DNA from: Aquificota bacterium
Lineage (GTDB): Bacteria > Aquificota > Aquificia > Aquificales > Hydrogenothermaceae
Length of the DNA stretch: 64,000 nt
NCBI GenBank assembly: GCA_013153635.1
Contig: JAADDZ010000007.1
Location: forward strand, 43,425-107,424
Direction of reading: 5' to 3'
The position numbers and the translations under genes are program-made. The notes beneath the pieces were generated by a model. It saw only the letters and a program-made list of their open reading frames with translations. It made no database searches and was not told the origin of the DNA. Shown here in pieces: positions 9,961-20,400 of this stretch; position 1 is the first letter of the stretch, and each line of letters opens with the position of its first letter.

Positions 9961-11142
9961 ATGAAAGGGTTTATAGTAGTAACTGGGACAGAATTTGTAG
10001 ATGGGATAAAACCTGAAAAAAACAGTCTACACATAGCAAGAGAATCTCTCCAAAGAGGAATAGAAATAATAGGTATATGTAAAACCCCTGACGATATATA
10101 CAGGATAGAACAATCAATAAGGTACGCCCTAGACAAAGCAGATATTGTTTTTGTTACAGGAGGATTAGGTGCAACCTCTGATGACCTAACAAGAGAAGCT
10201 ATACAAGAAGCCATAGGAGTCCAACTTATATACGACAAAGAGTGGTTAGAAAAATTAAAAAAAGAAAAAGGGAAAGATATAACAGAAAAAATAAAAAAAC
10301 TTGCCAAAATACCATACGGAGCAGTAAAAATCGAAAACCCTGTAGGAAGTGCTGTAGGATTTTTAAAAGTACTAGAAAACAAAGTAATAGTAGCCCTCCC
10401 GGGGATACCTTCAGAACTAAAAGCGATGTTACCTATAGTGTTCGAAAAGCTAAACTTAAAAGAAAAAACAAAAAAAATCCATATATTTAGAACATTTGGA
10501 CTATCAGAGATAGAGATAGACAACTTGCTATCAGACATAGACAATATATATCTAAACACTACCCCAAAAGGAGTAGACATATTTTTAAAAGCAAAGAATC
10601 AAGAAACATTTCAAAAAAAGATAGAAACAATAAAAAAGCGGCTGAACATCTATATCTATGCAGAAGGTAACACAGAAATGGAAGAAGTAGTAGGAAAGCT
10701 CCTAAAAGAACACCAAAAAACTATATCCACAGCTGAATCATCAACGGGAGGTCTTATAGCCTCCAGACTGATAAATGTACCCGGTTCATCTTCTTACGTG
10801 ATAGGAGGTATAGTTGCATACTCCAACGAAGCAAAAATAGAGATACTCAAAATAAACCCTGAACATATACAAAACTATGGAGCTGTAAGTGAAATAGTTG
10901 CAGAGCAGATGGCAAAAGGAGTAAAGAACCTTACAAAAACAGACCTAGCCTTAAGCGATACAGGAATAGCTGGACCCACAGGAGGTACAAAAGACAAACC
11001 TATAGGACTACATTACATTGGTTTTGCAACTGAAAAACAGACCAAAGTGTACAAAGAAGTTTTCAAAGGAGATAGAAACGACATAAGAATGCAAGTCTCC
11101 CAATATGCACTAAACTTAGTAAGACTCTACTTAACAAAATGA
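9961..11142 (+). CDS. cinA: CinA-family protein (nicotinamide-nucleotide amidase type)
   Basis: Two-domain, 393-residue protein. The N-terminal molybdopterin-binding-like (COG1058) domain contains GGLGATSDDLTREA. The C-terminal CinA domain (about 240-390) contains AESSTGGLIASRL and DTGIAGPTGG, typical of NMN deamidase that recycles pyridine nucleotides. The N-terminal domain in this family hydrolyses ADP-ribose. The name recalls competence induction, which is not implied here. The stop codon overlaps the lpxK start by four bases. Confidence 0.93.
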   Translation: MKGFIVVTGTEFVDGIKPEKNSLHIARESLQRGIEIIGICKTPDDIYRIEQSIRYALDKADIVFVTGGLGATSDDLTREAIQEAIGVQLIYDKEWLEKLKKEKGKDITEKIKKLAKIPYGAVKIENPVGSAVGFLKVLENKVIVALPGIPSELKAMLPIVFEKLNLKEKTKKIHIFRTFGLSEIEIDNLLSDIDNIYLNTTPKGVDIFLKAKNQETFQKKIETIKKRLNIYIYAEGNTEMEEVVGKLLKEHQKTISTAESSTGGLIASRLINVPGSSSYVIGGIVAYSNEAKIEILKINPEHIQNYGAVSEIVAEQMAKGVKNLTKTDLALSDTGIAGPTGGTKDKPIGLHYIGFATEKQTKVYKEVFKGDRNDIRMQVSQYALNLVRLYLTK

Positions 11143-12146
11143 AGATAATTTTATGGACTCTTTCAAAAATCTACGGTTTTTTAGCAACTAGCAGACGATT
11201 TTTTTATGAAAACGGACTTATCCCTCAAAAAAAACTACCTATTCCAGTAATTTCAATAGGAAACCTATCTGTAGGAGGAACAGGAAAAACACCTATAACT
11301 ATATTCACAGCAAAAGCCTTACAAAAAAAAGGCTTCAAAGTCTGCGTTTTATCTAGAGGATACAAACGAAAATCCCAAGAACTGATAATAGCCCAAGACA
11401 CCAACAACATCTCATATGAAGATGTAGGAGATGAACCTTACATAATGCTAAAACAGAACATACCCATTGCAGTACACAAAGACAGATACAAAGCAGGCGT
11501 AGAAGCATTAAAAAAGATAAAACCTGATATATTCATTCTAGACGATGGCTTTCAACACTACCAGTTGTACAAAGATATAGACAACCTAGTTACAGATGCC
11601 ACCAAACCATTCTGGGAAGACCAACTCCTACCCCTAGGAAGATTAAGAGAACCACCGTCTTTCTCCATGTATGCAGATAGTATAATAATCACAAGACTCC
11701 ATCTACTAAAAGAACAAAGACAAAAAGAAATACTTGAACAAGCAAAGAAATTTAACAAACCTGTCTTCATAGCAAGAGAAAAAATAGAGAAAATCCTAGA
11801 CCCATTTTCAAACACCTACCCTCTTGAAATTCTAAAAGGAAAAAAGGTTACCGTATTCGCAGGACTAGGGAACAATACCCAATTTTTTGAAACAGTAAAA
11901 AAACTGTCCCAAAAATATGACTTTAGTATTGAAGAATTTATATCCTTCCCAGACCACTATGACTACAAAAACTTTAAACCAAAAAAAGAACGTATCTACT
12001 TAACAACAGAAAAAGATATAATTAAAATAAAAGAGAAAAATGTATTTGCCCTAAACTACGAAATAGATATAGACAAGGATTACGAAGAATTAATTTTAAA
12101 TAAAATTAAAAAGAGGGAACAAAATGCAAGAAAAACACCCGTTTGA
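11139..12146 (+). CDS. lpxK: Tetraacyldisaccharide 4'-kinase (lipid A synthesis)
   Basis: Phosphorylates the 4' position of the lipid A precursor at the inner membrane, so the host makes lipopolysaccharide. The 335 residues show an N-terminal membrane-associating segment, the P-loop GNLSVGGTGKT (41-51), the YGRKS-equivalent segment LSRGYKR and ILDDGFQH, all diagnostic of LpxK. It overlaps cinA by four bases and scpA by 23 bases, so it is tightly coupled in the operon. Confidence 0.93.
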   Translation: MKIILWTLSKIYGFLATSRRFFYENGLIPQKKLPIPVISIGNLSVGGTGKTPITIFTAKALQKKGFKVCVLSRGYKRKSQELIIAQDTNNISYEDVGDEPYIMLKQNIPIAVHKDRYKAGVEALKKIKPDIFILDDGFQHYQLYKDIDNLVTDATKPFWEDQLLPLGRLREPPSFSMYADSIIITRLHLLKEQRQKEILEQAKKFNKPVFIAREKIEKILDPFSNTYPLEILKGKKVTVFAGLGNNTQFFETVKKLSQKYDFSIEEFISFPDHYDYKNFKPKKERIYLTTEKDIIKIKEKNVFALNYEIDIDKDYEELILNKIKKREQNARKTPV

Positions 12147-12744
12147 TATAGTTTTAAAATTAGTTATAAATGGAGAGATAGACCCGTGGAATGTAGATAT
12201 AGTCCAACTAGCTGACAAATTTCTCCAAGAGATTAAAAAGATGCATCTTCCAGATTTGAGATTAGCTTCAAAAGCCCTTTATGCGGCGGCACTTCTCCTA
12301 AAAATGAAAGCACAAGCCCTAGATTTAGAAGAAGAGACAGAAGAAGAAAAGATAAAAAGAAAAAAGATATTTGGAATAAAACGCTTTTATACAATAGAAG
12401 AGATAGCACATGTCCTAAAAAAGCATATATCCCCAGTAATAGAATTCAAACCAAAACCCCAAAGAAAACCTAGAAAACCATACATAAGAAAAAAAAGAAA
12501 AACTATAGAGATACCTCTTTTTAAGAACTCTTTAGAAGACGCTATAAAACTGTTAGAAGAAGAGTTAGATAAAATAGACACAAAAATAAAACTGTCCCAG
12601 CTAGACTATCCAAACAAAACCCAAGCTTTCGTCGCTCTCTTGTTCTTAAACTATGAAAAAAAGGTAAAACTATCACAAAAAAAACCTTTTGATGAGATTT
12701 TGATAGAACCTTACAAAGAAAACCTAAAAAAATTTGTCGCTTGA
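12124..12744 (+). CDS. scpA: Segregation and condensation protein A
   Basis: Kleisin subunit of the SMC-ScpAB condensin, which organises and segregates the chromosome. The N terminus (HPFDIVLKLVINGEIDPWNV, then DKFLQEIKKM and the LLKMKAQAL helix) is the conserved SMC-binding part. The C-terminal winged-helix region (about 150-206) is recognisable. At 206 residues it is somewhat shorter than the usual 240-260. The ATG at 12124 lies inside the lpxK 3' end. Its stop codon overlaps the -35 element of the rnpB promoter. Confidence 0.88.
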   Translation: MQEKHPFDIVLKLVINGEIDPWNVDIVQLADKFLQEIKKMHLPDLRLASKALYAAALLLKMKAQALDLEEETEEEKIKRKKIFGIKRFYTIEEIAHVLKKHISPVIEFKPKPQRKPRKPYIRKKRKTIEIPLFKNSLEDAIKLLEEELDKIDTKIKLSQLDYPNKTQAFVALLFLNYEKKVKLSQKKPFDEILIEPYKENLKKFVA

Positions 12745-12768
12745 AAAATTTGAGTAAAGTAATATAAT
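12741..12768 (+). promoter_or_regulatory. Sigma-70-type promoter of rnpB
   Basis: TTGAAA (12741-12746) and TATAAT (12763-12768) are separated by 16 bases, with the RNase P RNA beginning about five bases later. The -35 overlaps the scpA stop codon. Spacing, consensus and position fit a dedicated promoter for the RNA. Confidence 0.75.
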
Positions 12769-12772
12769 ATTT

Positions 12773-13143
12773 TTGCCGTAGCTCTCTGGTAGGTTGCAAG
12801 AGACTAGGTTCTCTTGAGGAAAGTCCGGACTCCAAAGGGCAGGGAGCTGTCGAAAGACAGGTGGGGGAAACCTCACGGAAAGGACCACAGAGAACAGACC
12901 GCCGTTTTTGGATACAGACCTAAGGTAGAGATACCAAGTGACTGTATCTGAAAACGGTAAGGGTGAAACGGTAGGGTAAGAGCCTACCAGCATAACCGGT
13001 GACGGTTATGGCTAGGTAACCCCCTCCCGGAGCAATCCCAAATAGGAAGGCGCTTGAGGGTTGCCCGCCTGATGCCTTCGGGTAGGGAGCTAAGATAAAT
13101 GACCTACTTCAACAGAATCCGGCTTATAAGGGAGCTACGGCAA
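12773..13143 (+). ncRNA. rnpB: RNase P RNA, bacterial class A, lacking P18
   Basis: Catalytic RNA that cuts 5' leaders from tRNA precursors. Conserved blocks are GAGGAAAGTCCGGACTCC, CACAGAGAACAGACCGCC, GTAAGGGTGAAACGGT and AGAATCCGGCTTA. Ends are set by a 12-bp P1 helix (TTGCCGTAGCTC with GAGCTACGGCAA). Visible helices: P2 (GTAGGT/ACCTAC), P3 (CAAGAGA/TCTCTTG), P8 with a GAAA loop (12847-12860), P9 with a GAAA loop (12861-12876), a long P12, P13, and P14 with a GTGA loop (12991-13010). The L15 GGGTAGG that pairs with tRNA CCA is present. The stretch between it and AAGATAAATGACC is too short for P18. No terminator follows, so read-through into trmD with processing is likely. Confidence 0.96.
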
Positions 13144-13163
13144 TAAAATTAATGTGAAAAAAG

Positions 13164-13937
13164 ATGAAATTTTTCGTATTTACAATATTTCCCCAATTTT
13201 TCGAAGGCTTTAAAAATACAGGGATAATATCCAAAGCAATAGAAAAAAAGAAAATATCTATAGAAGCTATAAACCTTAGACAGTTTACTACAGACAAACA
13301 TAGAACTGTAGACGATGCAGTATACGGTGGCGGACCCGGAATGCTCCTAAAACCAGAGCCTATATATAGAGCCTACGAAAAACTATTAGAAAAAGGGAAC
13401 AAACCATATGTCCTTATAACAGAACCTTGGGGTAGAAAATTTGACCAAAAATTTGCAAACGAACTAGCCCAAAAAGATGAGATTCTTATAATCTGTGGTA
13501 GATACGAAGGGGTAGACGAAAGAGTAAAAGATATAGTTGATGAAGAAGTATCCATAGGAGATTTTGTACTTTCTGGAGGAGAACCAGCCGCAGTTGTAAT
13601 AATGGACGCCGTTGCAAGGCTTGTCCCTGATGTAGTTGGAGATAAGCAAAGCTTAGAGGTTGACTCTTTTTCTGAAGGATTATTGGGATACCCTAATTAT
13701 ACAAGACCTGAAGAGTTCAAAGGTAAAAAAGTCCCAAAGGTGTTAACATCAGGTAACCATAAACTTATAAAAATATGGAGAAGATGGAAACAGCTAGAAA
13801 ACACTTTAAACAAAAGACCAGACCTCCTAAAATCTTCTAAACTGTCCCAAGAAGATAAAGACATGCTAAAAGCTATAAAAGAAGGGATTGAATTTGATAG
13901 ATTTATAGAACAAAGTAGTATAATAAAGAATATCTAA
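13164..13937 (+). CDS. trmD: tRNA (guanine37-N1)-methyltransferase
   Basis: Methylates G37 next to the anticodon of tRNAs with G36, keeping the reading frame. The 257 residues start MKFFVFTIFPQFF and carry the trefoil-knot SAM site (YGGGPGM, GRYEGVDERV, SIGDFVLSGGEPA) and the C-terminal GYPNYTRP...VPKVLTSGNH segment, all typical of TrmD. It begins 20 bases after the RNase P RNA; both act on tRNA, although rnpB-trmD adjacency need not be functional. A GTG at 13153 is an alternative start but would extend the family N terminus. Confidence 0.96.
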   Translation: MKFFVFTIFPQFFEGFKNTGIISKAIEKKKISIEAINLRQFTTDKHRTVDDAVYGGGPGMLLKPEPIYRAYEKLLEKGNKPYVLITEPWGRKFDQKFANELAQKDEILIICGRYEGVDERVKDIVDEEVSIGDFVLSGGEPAAVVIMDAVARLVPDVVGDKQSLEVDSFSEGLLGYPNYTRPEEFKGKKVPKVLTSGNHKLIKIWRRWKQLENTLNKRPDLLKSSKLSQEDKDMLKAIKEGIEFDRFIEQSSIIKNI

Positions 13938-13952
13938 ACAAAGGAGTTAACC

Positions 13953-14294
13953 TTGCTAGGTATACAATCTCCACCTGTGGATATTCTTGAAGAGCATGAC
14001 AGATACATAGTGTTTGTAGACCTACCCGGCGTTCAGCCTCAAGATATATCCATATATGGAGATGAAAAAAGTCTAACCTTAGAAGGTTACAGAAACATAA
14101 TACATACAAGAAAGTTCATATATATAGAAAGATTTTCAGGAAAATTTATAAGGAAATTGTCCTTCAAAGAGTTCATAAATTTGAACAAAGCTAAAGCCTC
14201 TTTGGAAAATGGCGTTTTAACCATAGAGATTCCAAAAGCAAGAAATGAATTTATTATAGATACAGCAGTAATAAAAATAACACTACGGAGGTAA
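13953..14294 (+). CDS. Small heat shock protein (Hsp20 family)
   Basis: ATP-independent holdase chaperone. The 113 residues consist almost wholly of an alpha-crystallin domain: DRYIVFVDLPGV, the SGKFIRKLSF strand and the closing ENGVLTIEIPK motif. The start is a TTG six bases after AAGGAG; no ATG fits. The N-terminal arm is very short (about 15 residues). It is followed three bases later by lon, which makes sense as a protein quality-control pair. Confidence 0.88.
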   Translation: MLGIQSPPVDILEEHDRYIVFVDLPGVQPQDISIYGDEKSLTLEGYRNIIHTRKFIYIERFSGKFIRKLSFKEFINLNKAKASLENGVLTIEIPKARNEFIIDTAVIKITLRR

Positions 14295-14297
14295 TAG

Positions 14298-16706
14298 ATG
14301 TCGCTACTAGATTACGAAGAAGAAATGGAATTACCTAAAGAATATCCACTACTTCCTGTAAGAGATTTAGTTTTATTTCCTTATATGGTTTTCCCTATTT
14401 TTGTAGGAAGACCATTCTCTATAAAAGCTGTAGAAGAAGCAATAGAAGCAAACGATAGATATATTTTTATAGCTATGCAAAAGGACAAAGATATTGATGA
14501 ACCAAAAGAAGACGACCTTTACAAGGTAGGTACAGTTGCCACTATACTGCGTATGATGAGATTAGAAGATAATAGAGTAAAAGTCTTAGTTCAAGGGGTA
14601 GCCAGAGGAAAAATAAAAAAAATGTACAAAGAAGGGGATTTGTACAAAGTAGAAGTTGAACTTATAGAAGAGCCAAAAGAAATCGAAGACAATATAGAAG
14701 TAGAGGCTTTAATCCATTCGATAAAAGACCTCCTAGACAAAGCGATAACTCTTGGGAAACAGATAGTACCAGACCTTGTAGAGATTATAAAATCTGTAGA
14801 AGAACCGGGAAAGCTAGCTGACCTCGTTGCATCTATACTAGACATAAAACCAGAAGAAGCCCAAAAATTGCTAGAAATCACAAACCCAGTGGAGAGACTA
14901 AGAGAAGTCCATAACCTCTTTTTAAAAGAGATTGGGATACTAGAGATACAGTACAAAATCCGTATCGCCGCAAGAGAGTCTATGGAAAAAGACCAAAAAG
15001 AATATTTTCTTAGACAGCAGATAAAAGCTATTCAAGAAGAGCTAGGAGAGTTAGACGAGAAAAAAGAAGAGATAGAAACCTACAGAAAAAAGATAGAAGA
15101 GTCTGGAATGCCTCCAGAGGTTAGAGAAGAAGCAGAAAAACAACTAAAAAGACTAGAGAAGATGCACCCTGATTCAGCAGAAGCCGCAGTGATAAGAACT
15201 TATCTAGACTGGTTAGTGGAGTTACCTTGGAATAAAAGGACAAAAGATAAATTAGACTTAACTAGAGCAAAAAAAATCTTAGATGAAGACCATTATGACT
15301 TAGAAAAAGTCAAAGAAAGGATTTTAGAATATCTTGCTGTACAAAAATTAAAAAAAGGCAAAGGTATAAAAGGACCTATCCTGTGTTTTGTTGGACCTCC
15401 CGGTGTTGGAAAAACGTCATTAGGCAAATCTATCGCAAAAGCACTTGGTAGAAGATTTGCAAGAATCTCCCTTGGAGGGATAAGAGACGAAGCAGAGATT
15501 AGAGGACACAGAAGAACATATGTAGGAGCTATGCCCGGTAGAATTATCCAAGCTATAAAGCAAGCTGGAACCAAAAATCCAGTTATCATGTTAGATGAGG
15601 TAGACAAGATAGGTATGGACTTTAGAGGAGACCCAGCCTCCGCTCTACTTGAAGTATTAGACCCAGAACAAAACAAAAATTTTGTAGATTTGTACCTAGG
15701 AGTTCCTTTTGACCTTTCTGAAGTTATGTTTATATGTACTGCCAATAGGATAGATACAATACCAAGACCTTTACTTGATAGAATGGAAGTAATAAGAATA
15801 CCCGGATATTCTGAAGAAGAAAAACTATACATAGCAAAAAACTACCTCATACCAAGACAGTTGAAAGAAAATGGATTAAAGCCTTCTGATGTCGAGTTTA
15901 CCGACCCTGCAATAAGATTCATTATTAGAGGTTATACAAGAGAGGCAGGTGTAAGGAGCCTAGAAAGACAGATAGGAGCTGTTTTAAGAAAAATAGCAAA
16001 AGAGATAGCCCTAAAAGGGAAAAAGAAAAAGTACAGAATCACCAAAAATACTGTTAGAAAATTTTTAGGAGCTCCTATATACATGCCTGAAAAAGAAAAA
16101 CATGATGAGATAGGAGTTGTAACAGGACTGGCATGGACAGAAACAGGTGGAGAAATAATGAAAATAGAAGCTACAAGAATGCCGGGCAAAGGACAATTAA
16201 TATTAACAGGCTCTTTAGGTGATGTTATGAAAGAGTCAGCTATGGCCGCTTTATCTTATGTAAAATCAAAAACTATAGATTACGGTTTAGACCCAGAGGA
16301 GTTTTCAAGATACGACATACATGTACATGTACCAGCTGGAGCTATACCTAAAGACGGTCCTTCAGCAGGCATAGCTATAGCCACCGCTATATTTTCTCTA
16401 TTTGCCCAGTTACCTGTTAGAGCAGATGTTGCAATGACTGGAGAAATAACATTAAGAGGTCATGTTCTTCCAGTAGGAGGTCTTAAAGAAAAGATATTAG
16501 CCGCAAAAAGAGCAGACATAAATACAGTGATACTACCAAAAGGAAACAAAGAAGAAGTGATGGAAGATTTGCCAGCTTTTGTTAAAAAATCTATGAATCT
16601 AGTATTTGTGGAACACATGGAAGAGGTTCTTCCTATAGCTATTAAAGGTTTTGACAAGTTAAAAAAGAAGAAAAAAAAGAAAAGAATCTCCAAAAAAGCA
16701 GTCTAA
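14298..16706 (+). CDS. lon: ATP-dependent protease Lon
   Basis: Degrades misfolded and regulatory proteins in the cytoplasm. The 802 residues have the LON substrate-binding domain (about 15-205), coiled linker, AAA+ module with Walker A GPPGVGKT (366-373), and the C-terminal serine protease with the catalytic Ser689 in KDGPSAG and Lys732 in [11 protein letters not shown]. The 43-residue Ser-Lys distance equals that of the E. coli enzyme. The C-terminus ends in a lysine-rich tail encoded by long A runs. Last gene of the thrS-lon run; a hairpin terminator overlaps its stop. Confidence 0.98.
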   Translation: MSLLDYEEEMELPKEYPLLPVRDLVLFPYMVFPIFVGRPFSIKAVEEAIEANDRYIFIAMQKDKDIDEPKEDDLYKVGTVATILRMMRLEDNRVKVLVQGVARGKIKKMYKEGDLYKVEVELIEEPKEIEDNIEVEALIHSIKDLLDKAITLGKQIVPDLVEIIKSVEEPGKLADLVASILDIKPEEAQKLLEITNPVERLREVHNLFLKEIGILEIQYKIRIAARESMEKDQKEYFLRQQIKAIQEELGELDEKKEEIETYRKKIEESGMPPEVREEAEKQLKRLEKMHPDSAEAAVIRTYLDWLVELPWNKRTKDKLDLTRAKKILDEDHYDLEKVKERILEYLAVQKLKKGKGIKGPILCFVGPPGVGKTSLGKSIAKALGRRFARISLGGIRDEAEIRGHRRTYVGAMPGRIIQAIKQAGTKNPVIMLDEVDKIGMDFRGDPASALLEVLDPEQNKNFVDLYLGVPFDLSEVMFICTANRIDTIPRPLLDRMEVIRIPGYSEEEKLYIAKNYLIPRQLKENGLKPSDVEFTDPAIRFIIRGYTREAGVRSLERQIGAVLRKIAKEIALKGKKKKYRITKNTVRKFLGAPIYMPEKEKHDEIGVVTGLAWTETGGEIMKIEATRMPGKGQLILTGSLGDVMKESAMAALSYVKSKTIDYGLDPEEFSRYDIHVHVPAGAIPKDGPSAGIAIATAIFSLFAQLPVRADVAMTGEITLRGHVLPVGGLKEKILAAKRADINTVILPKGNKEEVMEDLPAFVKKSMNLVFVEHMEEVLPIAIKGFDKLKKKKKKKRISKKAV

Positions 16707-16722
16707 AAGGACTGCTTTTAAT
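16693..16722. terminator. Bidirectional terminator between lon and a convergent lipoprotein gene
   Basis: AAAAGCAGTC (16695-16704) and GACTGCTTTT (16711-16720) form a 7-bp stem extended by A-T pairs, giving a T run on both strands. It overlaps the lon stop codon and sits at the 3' end of the convergent gene at 16718, so it can serve both. Confidence 0.8.
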
Positions 16723-17434
16723 ATATTTTATACAAGCCTGTGTTTTCTTTTACATTTAGAAGAATGTACTTTTCATATTTATAGGATTCTAGTCTGCCAA
16801 CTTTTTGTATTATTACAAATTTTAGTCCGTATATTCCTTCCTTTTTTACCTTGATAGGAAAGTTTACAGTTGTTGATTTGCTGTTTGTTAAATCTATAAA
16901 AGTACTAGGATAATCTGTTTCTATATCTTTTGAGAAAGACTTATCAGGTAAAGAGAGTTTACTTTTTAAAAGAAGATAGACTTGTGATGACTTTGTCGTT
17001 GTAAATGAAAAATTTATATCTACTTTGCTACCTGTTTTTAATGGACTGCCTATAGCTATATCTATCTTTAGAGGTGGGGGCAGATTTTCTCTAAGAAGGT
17101 CTAAAGCCGCATTTATCACTGATAGTATTTCTTTATCTTTTTTAGCTATACCTTCTAGATACTCTACTGTATCAGATACAGAGTCGTTTTTTATTGAAAT
17201 GTCTGTGAGTGCCAGTACTGCCTGCTCTTTTAATTTTGGGTCTTTACTAGTAGAGATTACATCTTTTAATAGCTTTATATTTTCATTTTTTGGATTTGCT
17301 TTTAATTTTTTAATATCTTCTACTGAAAGCTGGGGCGGTTGATTTTCTTTATTATCTGCTGATGAGCCTCCACCTGAACAACCAATAAAAAATGCTATTA
17401 ACAAAATTACACAAAAATATTTTAAGTATCTCAT
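16718..17434 (-). CDS. Lipoprotein with HEAT-like helices, function unknown
   Basis: A 238-residue protein with a lipoprotein signal peptide ending in FIGC followed by a Gly/Ser linker. Residues 35-115 are charged helices of alternating pattern (KEQAVLALTDIS, NAALDLLREN), suggestive of one or two HEAT-like repeats. Residues 120-230 look like a beta sandwich (DIAIGSPLKTGSKVDINF). It follows the large metallopeptidase gene by 12 bases on the same strand and may act with it at the cell surface. No named family recognised. Confidence 0.8.
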   Translation of the reverse strand: MRYLKYFCVILLIAFFIGCSGGGSSADNKENQPPQLSVEDIKKLKANPKNENIKLLKDVISTSKDPKLKEQAVLALTDISIKNDSVSDTVEYLEGIAKKDKEILSVINAALDLLRENLPPPLKIDIAIGSPLKTGSKVDINFSFTTTKSSQVYLLLKSKLSLPDKSFSKDIETDYPSTFIDLTNSKSTTVNFPIKVKKEGIYGLKFVIIQKVGRLESYKYEKYILLNVKENTGLYKIY

Positions 17435-17446
17435 AACATCACCTCA

Positions 17447-20400
17447 CTATTCACAAGTTATGTTTAGCTGTATCATTATCGGGTCTATAAGAGTTTCTTC
17501 TGGTCTTCCTGAAAATCTGTTTTTCCATGCGTGTATAAATTCACATAAATCTGGAGCATCTAGAAAATTATCAAGCTCTTTGTCAAAAATCTGTAAAATT
17601 ACTCTTGCAGAGGAACTAGAAGCATCACTTATGTTATCAAAACTCTCATTTAGGGATTGTATGTATATAGGATTGTTAAATTCATCTACCAAATCCCACA
17701 GAAAAGCCTGAACTACACCTTCTACACCTTCATGGATTTTTTCTGCGCTACATATAGCTTGCGGAGTTTCCAACCATACAAAACTATTAGAAAACCCACG
17801 AAAAGTTAATCTATCACGGTTGTTTACAGCAAGATATATAGCAAAAAACTCTGCAATCCCCTCAAACCATGCAAATTCTTCATTTTCATTTATGAATGTA
17901 GGAATTGCTTCTCCTGCGGCTACGAAAGGCATCGCAAGGACATCTAAAACATCTTCAGGAGGTTCTAAATCAATTGCAGTTGCATCAAAACAAAAACTAT
18001 GAGAGGACAATGCCCAGTCATTTTGACTTATATCTTCTGAAAGATGGTGTGTGTATTCGTGTAATATGGTAAGGTCATCATAACTGTAACTTGAGTCCAT
18101 ATATATCTCACCAAAAATAGGGTTTGTCCAAGCAGTTCCAGTGAAGTTAACAGGTCCCGTATCTGGAAACGCAACACTGACTTTTGTTATTGGGTCATCT
18201 TCTGTAGGGTCTCGGTTAACATCTACCCATTCCCTCATAAGAAGTATGTTTTCTGCAAAATCGAAATAGGCAGAATAGTTATCCATTTCTCTTTCATCAC
18301 TGCTAAACTCTATCCAACATAGTCCTGCATCTGTTTCTCTTGCTTGCCCTTCTACCCATACTGTATCATCTTCATCTCTCCCTATAATGATATTTCCTAA
18401 ATCGTAACCTCTTCCTTCTGGAATGATAGAGGGAGCTTCTTCTTTAACATTTATCTCTCCTGTCCAGCTTACATATTCATTACAGCCATCAAAATCCTTT
18501 TCAACTTCTACCGCATAATTACCTGCTTTGATTATGAGAGTTATGTTTTTTAGTTTACCTAGATTTATACTTACTGCACCTACATCTAAAACTGTATCTG
18601 TATTGAACAATCTCTCTGGTAAAAAGAATGCAAAATCACCTTGATTATCAGTAAGGGTTTTTCCATACAACCTAGTTAACTTATTTTTGAATGCTTTTAG
18701 AGCAGTCTCAAAGAGAAAATAAGGATTATTTTCATTTTCAAAAGTAAACTTAAGATAGAGTTTGGTAAGTCTAACTGGTCTATCTGTAGGTGTACTGGTT
18801 GAATAATCTTTGTATAAGAATTTTCCTTTAATTCCTACGTATCCACATGGAAAACACACTCCTCCACAATCTACATTTTCTTCATCTTGATTCTTTATAC
18901 CATCATTACAGGTGGGAGGTTGGCAGGCTCCATCTTTACAGGCACCTTCACAGAGTATATCTTCTTCAAATAGATTACAGTCCCCTATTCCCTGTCTTAA
19001 GAAATATTCGTGGATAGTTCTATTATCTTTACAGTAATCTTCTAACTGGATAACTTCAGTTAGAGAATCAGGAGATTTTGCAAGAACAAATCCCTTCTGC
19101 TCTAAATTTTTTCCTCCATCACTTTCATAACACCGACAAACACCAAATTCACATGCAAGATTGCAGTTTACTTCATGTACCTGTAGTATATATTTACCCT
19201 CGTCATCTATACCTATGCAGGAAAATTCATATAGAGTCTGATTGTCCTTACATTCCTCTGATATAGCTGGATTATCTGTATCTCCAAATGAGATTAAAAA
19301 GGGATACTCTCTCCTTATTAATTCTAACGTCTGTTCTGATAAAAGTCTCGCTTCTACTGTTGAGCCAACAAAAATATTAAATCCACCATCATCTTCTATA
19401 GCACAGTTACACTTTCCATTGGAACACCCATCGGGACAAGAATATGTCTTGGATACGATTCCTCTTTCTCTGTCGCACATCACTTCTCTTAAGGTATTTT
19501 CATCTATACACTCATCTACATATTCATTAGAGCATGAATGTTCCCCTATACATATGCTTCTTCCCATAAAGGAATCTGTACTCACAAATACAGCTTCAGA
19601 ATAAGCTTTTCCTCTTATAAAGGGGTTACCTTGGTCAAATTCTCTACAACCACAGCCAGAGTTATCTATAAAACTGTATATCATTGAGTAGTAATCAGAA
19701 GGTTCTTCAAAAGCTACAGTCTCACATACAAATGAGATTCTCTGTTCTGCGTATGACGGACAGTCTGAATATGCATTACACGTATCACATTCATCGCCTA
19801 CTCCATCTGAATCAGAATCAAGTTGGGAGGGGTTTGGTACCTCTGGGCAGTTATCTACCACATTTGCTATACCATCTCCATCATCATCTCCAAACATATA
19901 ATTTTCCATCTCTGGGCTTATAGCAGGAACATCTACCGTTTCATTAAACTTTAGGTCTTCATTAAAAGCTCTAACTCCAACAGATGGCTGGGTCTGGGTG
20001 GTAAAACTATCACTACATTTTGATTGATTAAAACATCTCTTTCTAAGATTACTATCTACCCATATCTCTATGAGAGATATATCTTTGCCTGTTTTATCAT
20101 TTACAGTTACATCAACCTTTACTGTTTCTCCAACAGCTGGTTTTTGGGGGTTCATACTAAAATCAATCTCTATTAGAGATGTTTTGTTTTTTATATCAGG
20201 ACAGCCGTCAGTATCTTCCCAGTTATTGTAATTTTCAGCTTCTAAGGGACATTGGTCGTTATCATCTATTATTCCATCTCCATCAGAGTCAGGTTCACAT
20301 AGGTCTCCTATACCATCTTTATCTGTATCTAGTTGGTCTTCATTAGATATGTATGGGCAGTTATCACACGCATCTCCAAGAGAATCATTATCACTGTTCT

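Noticed and set aside
12542-12993. Minus-strand frames of 97 and 89 codons over scpA and rnpB
   Set aside because: They lie opposite scpA and the RNase P RNA, both secure, and have no independent support.
16640-16700. Second slippage site at the A8 run near the end of lon
   Set aside because: It lies in the Lys-rich C-terminal tail after the complete protease domain, with nothing encoded in other frames beyond it.
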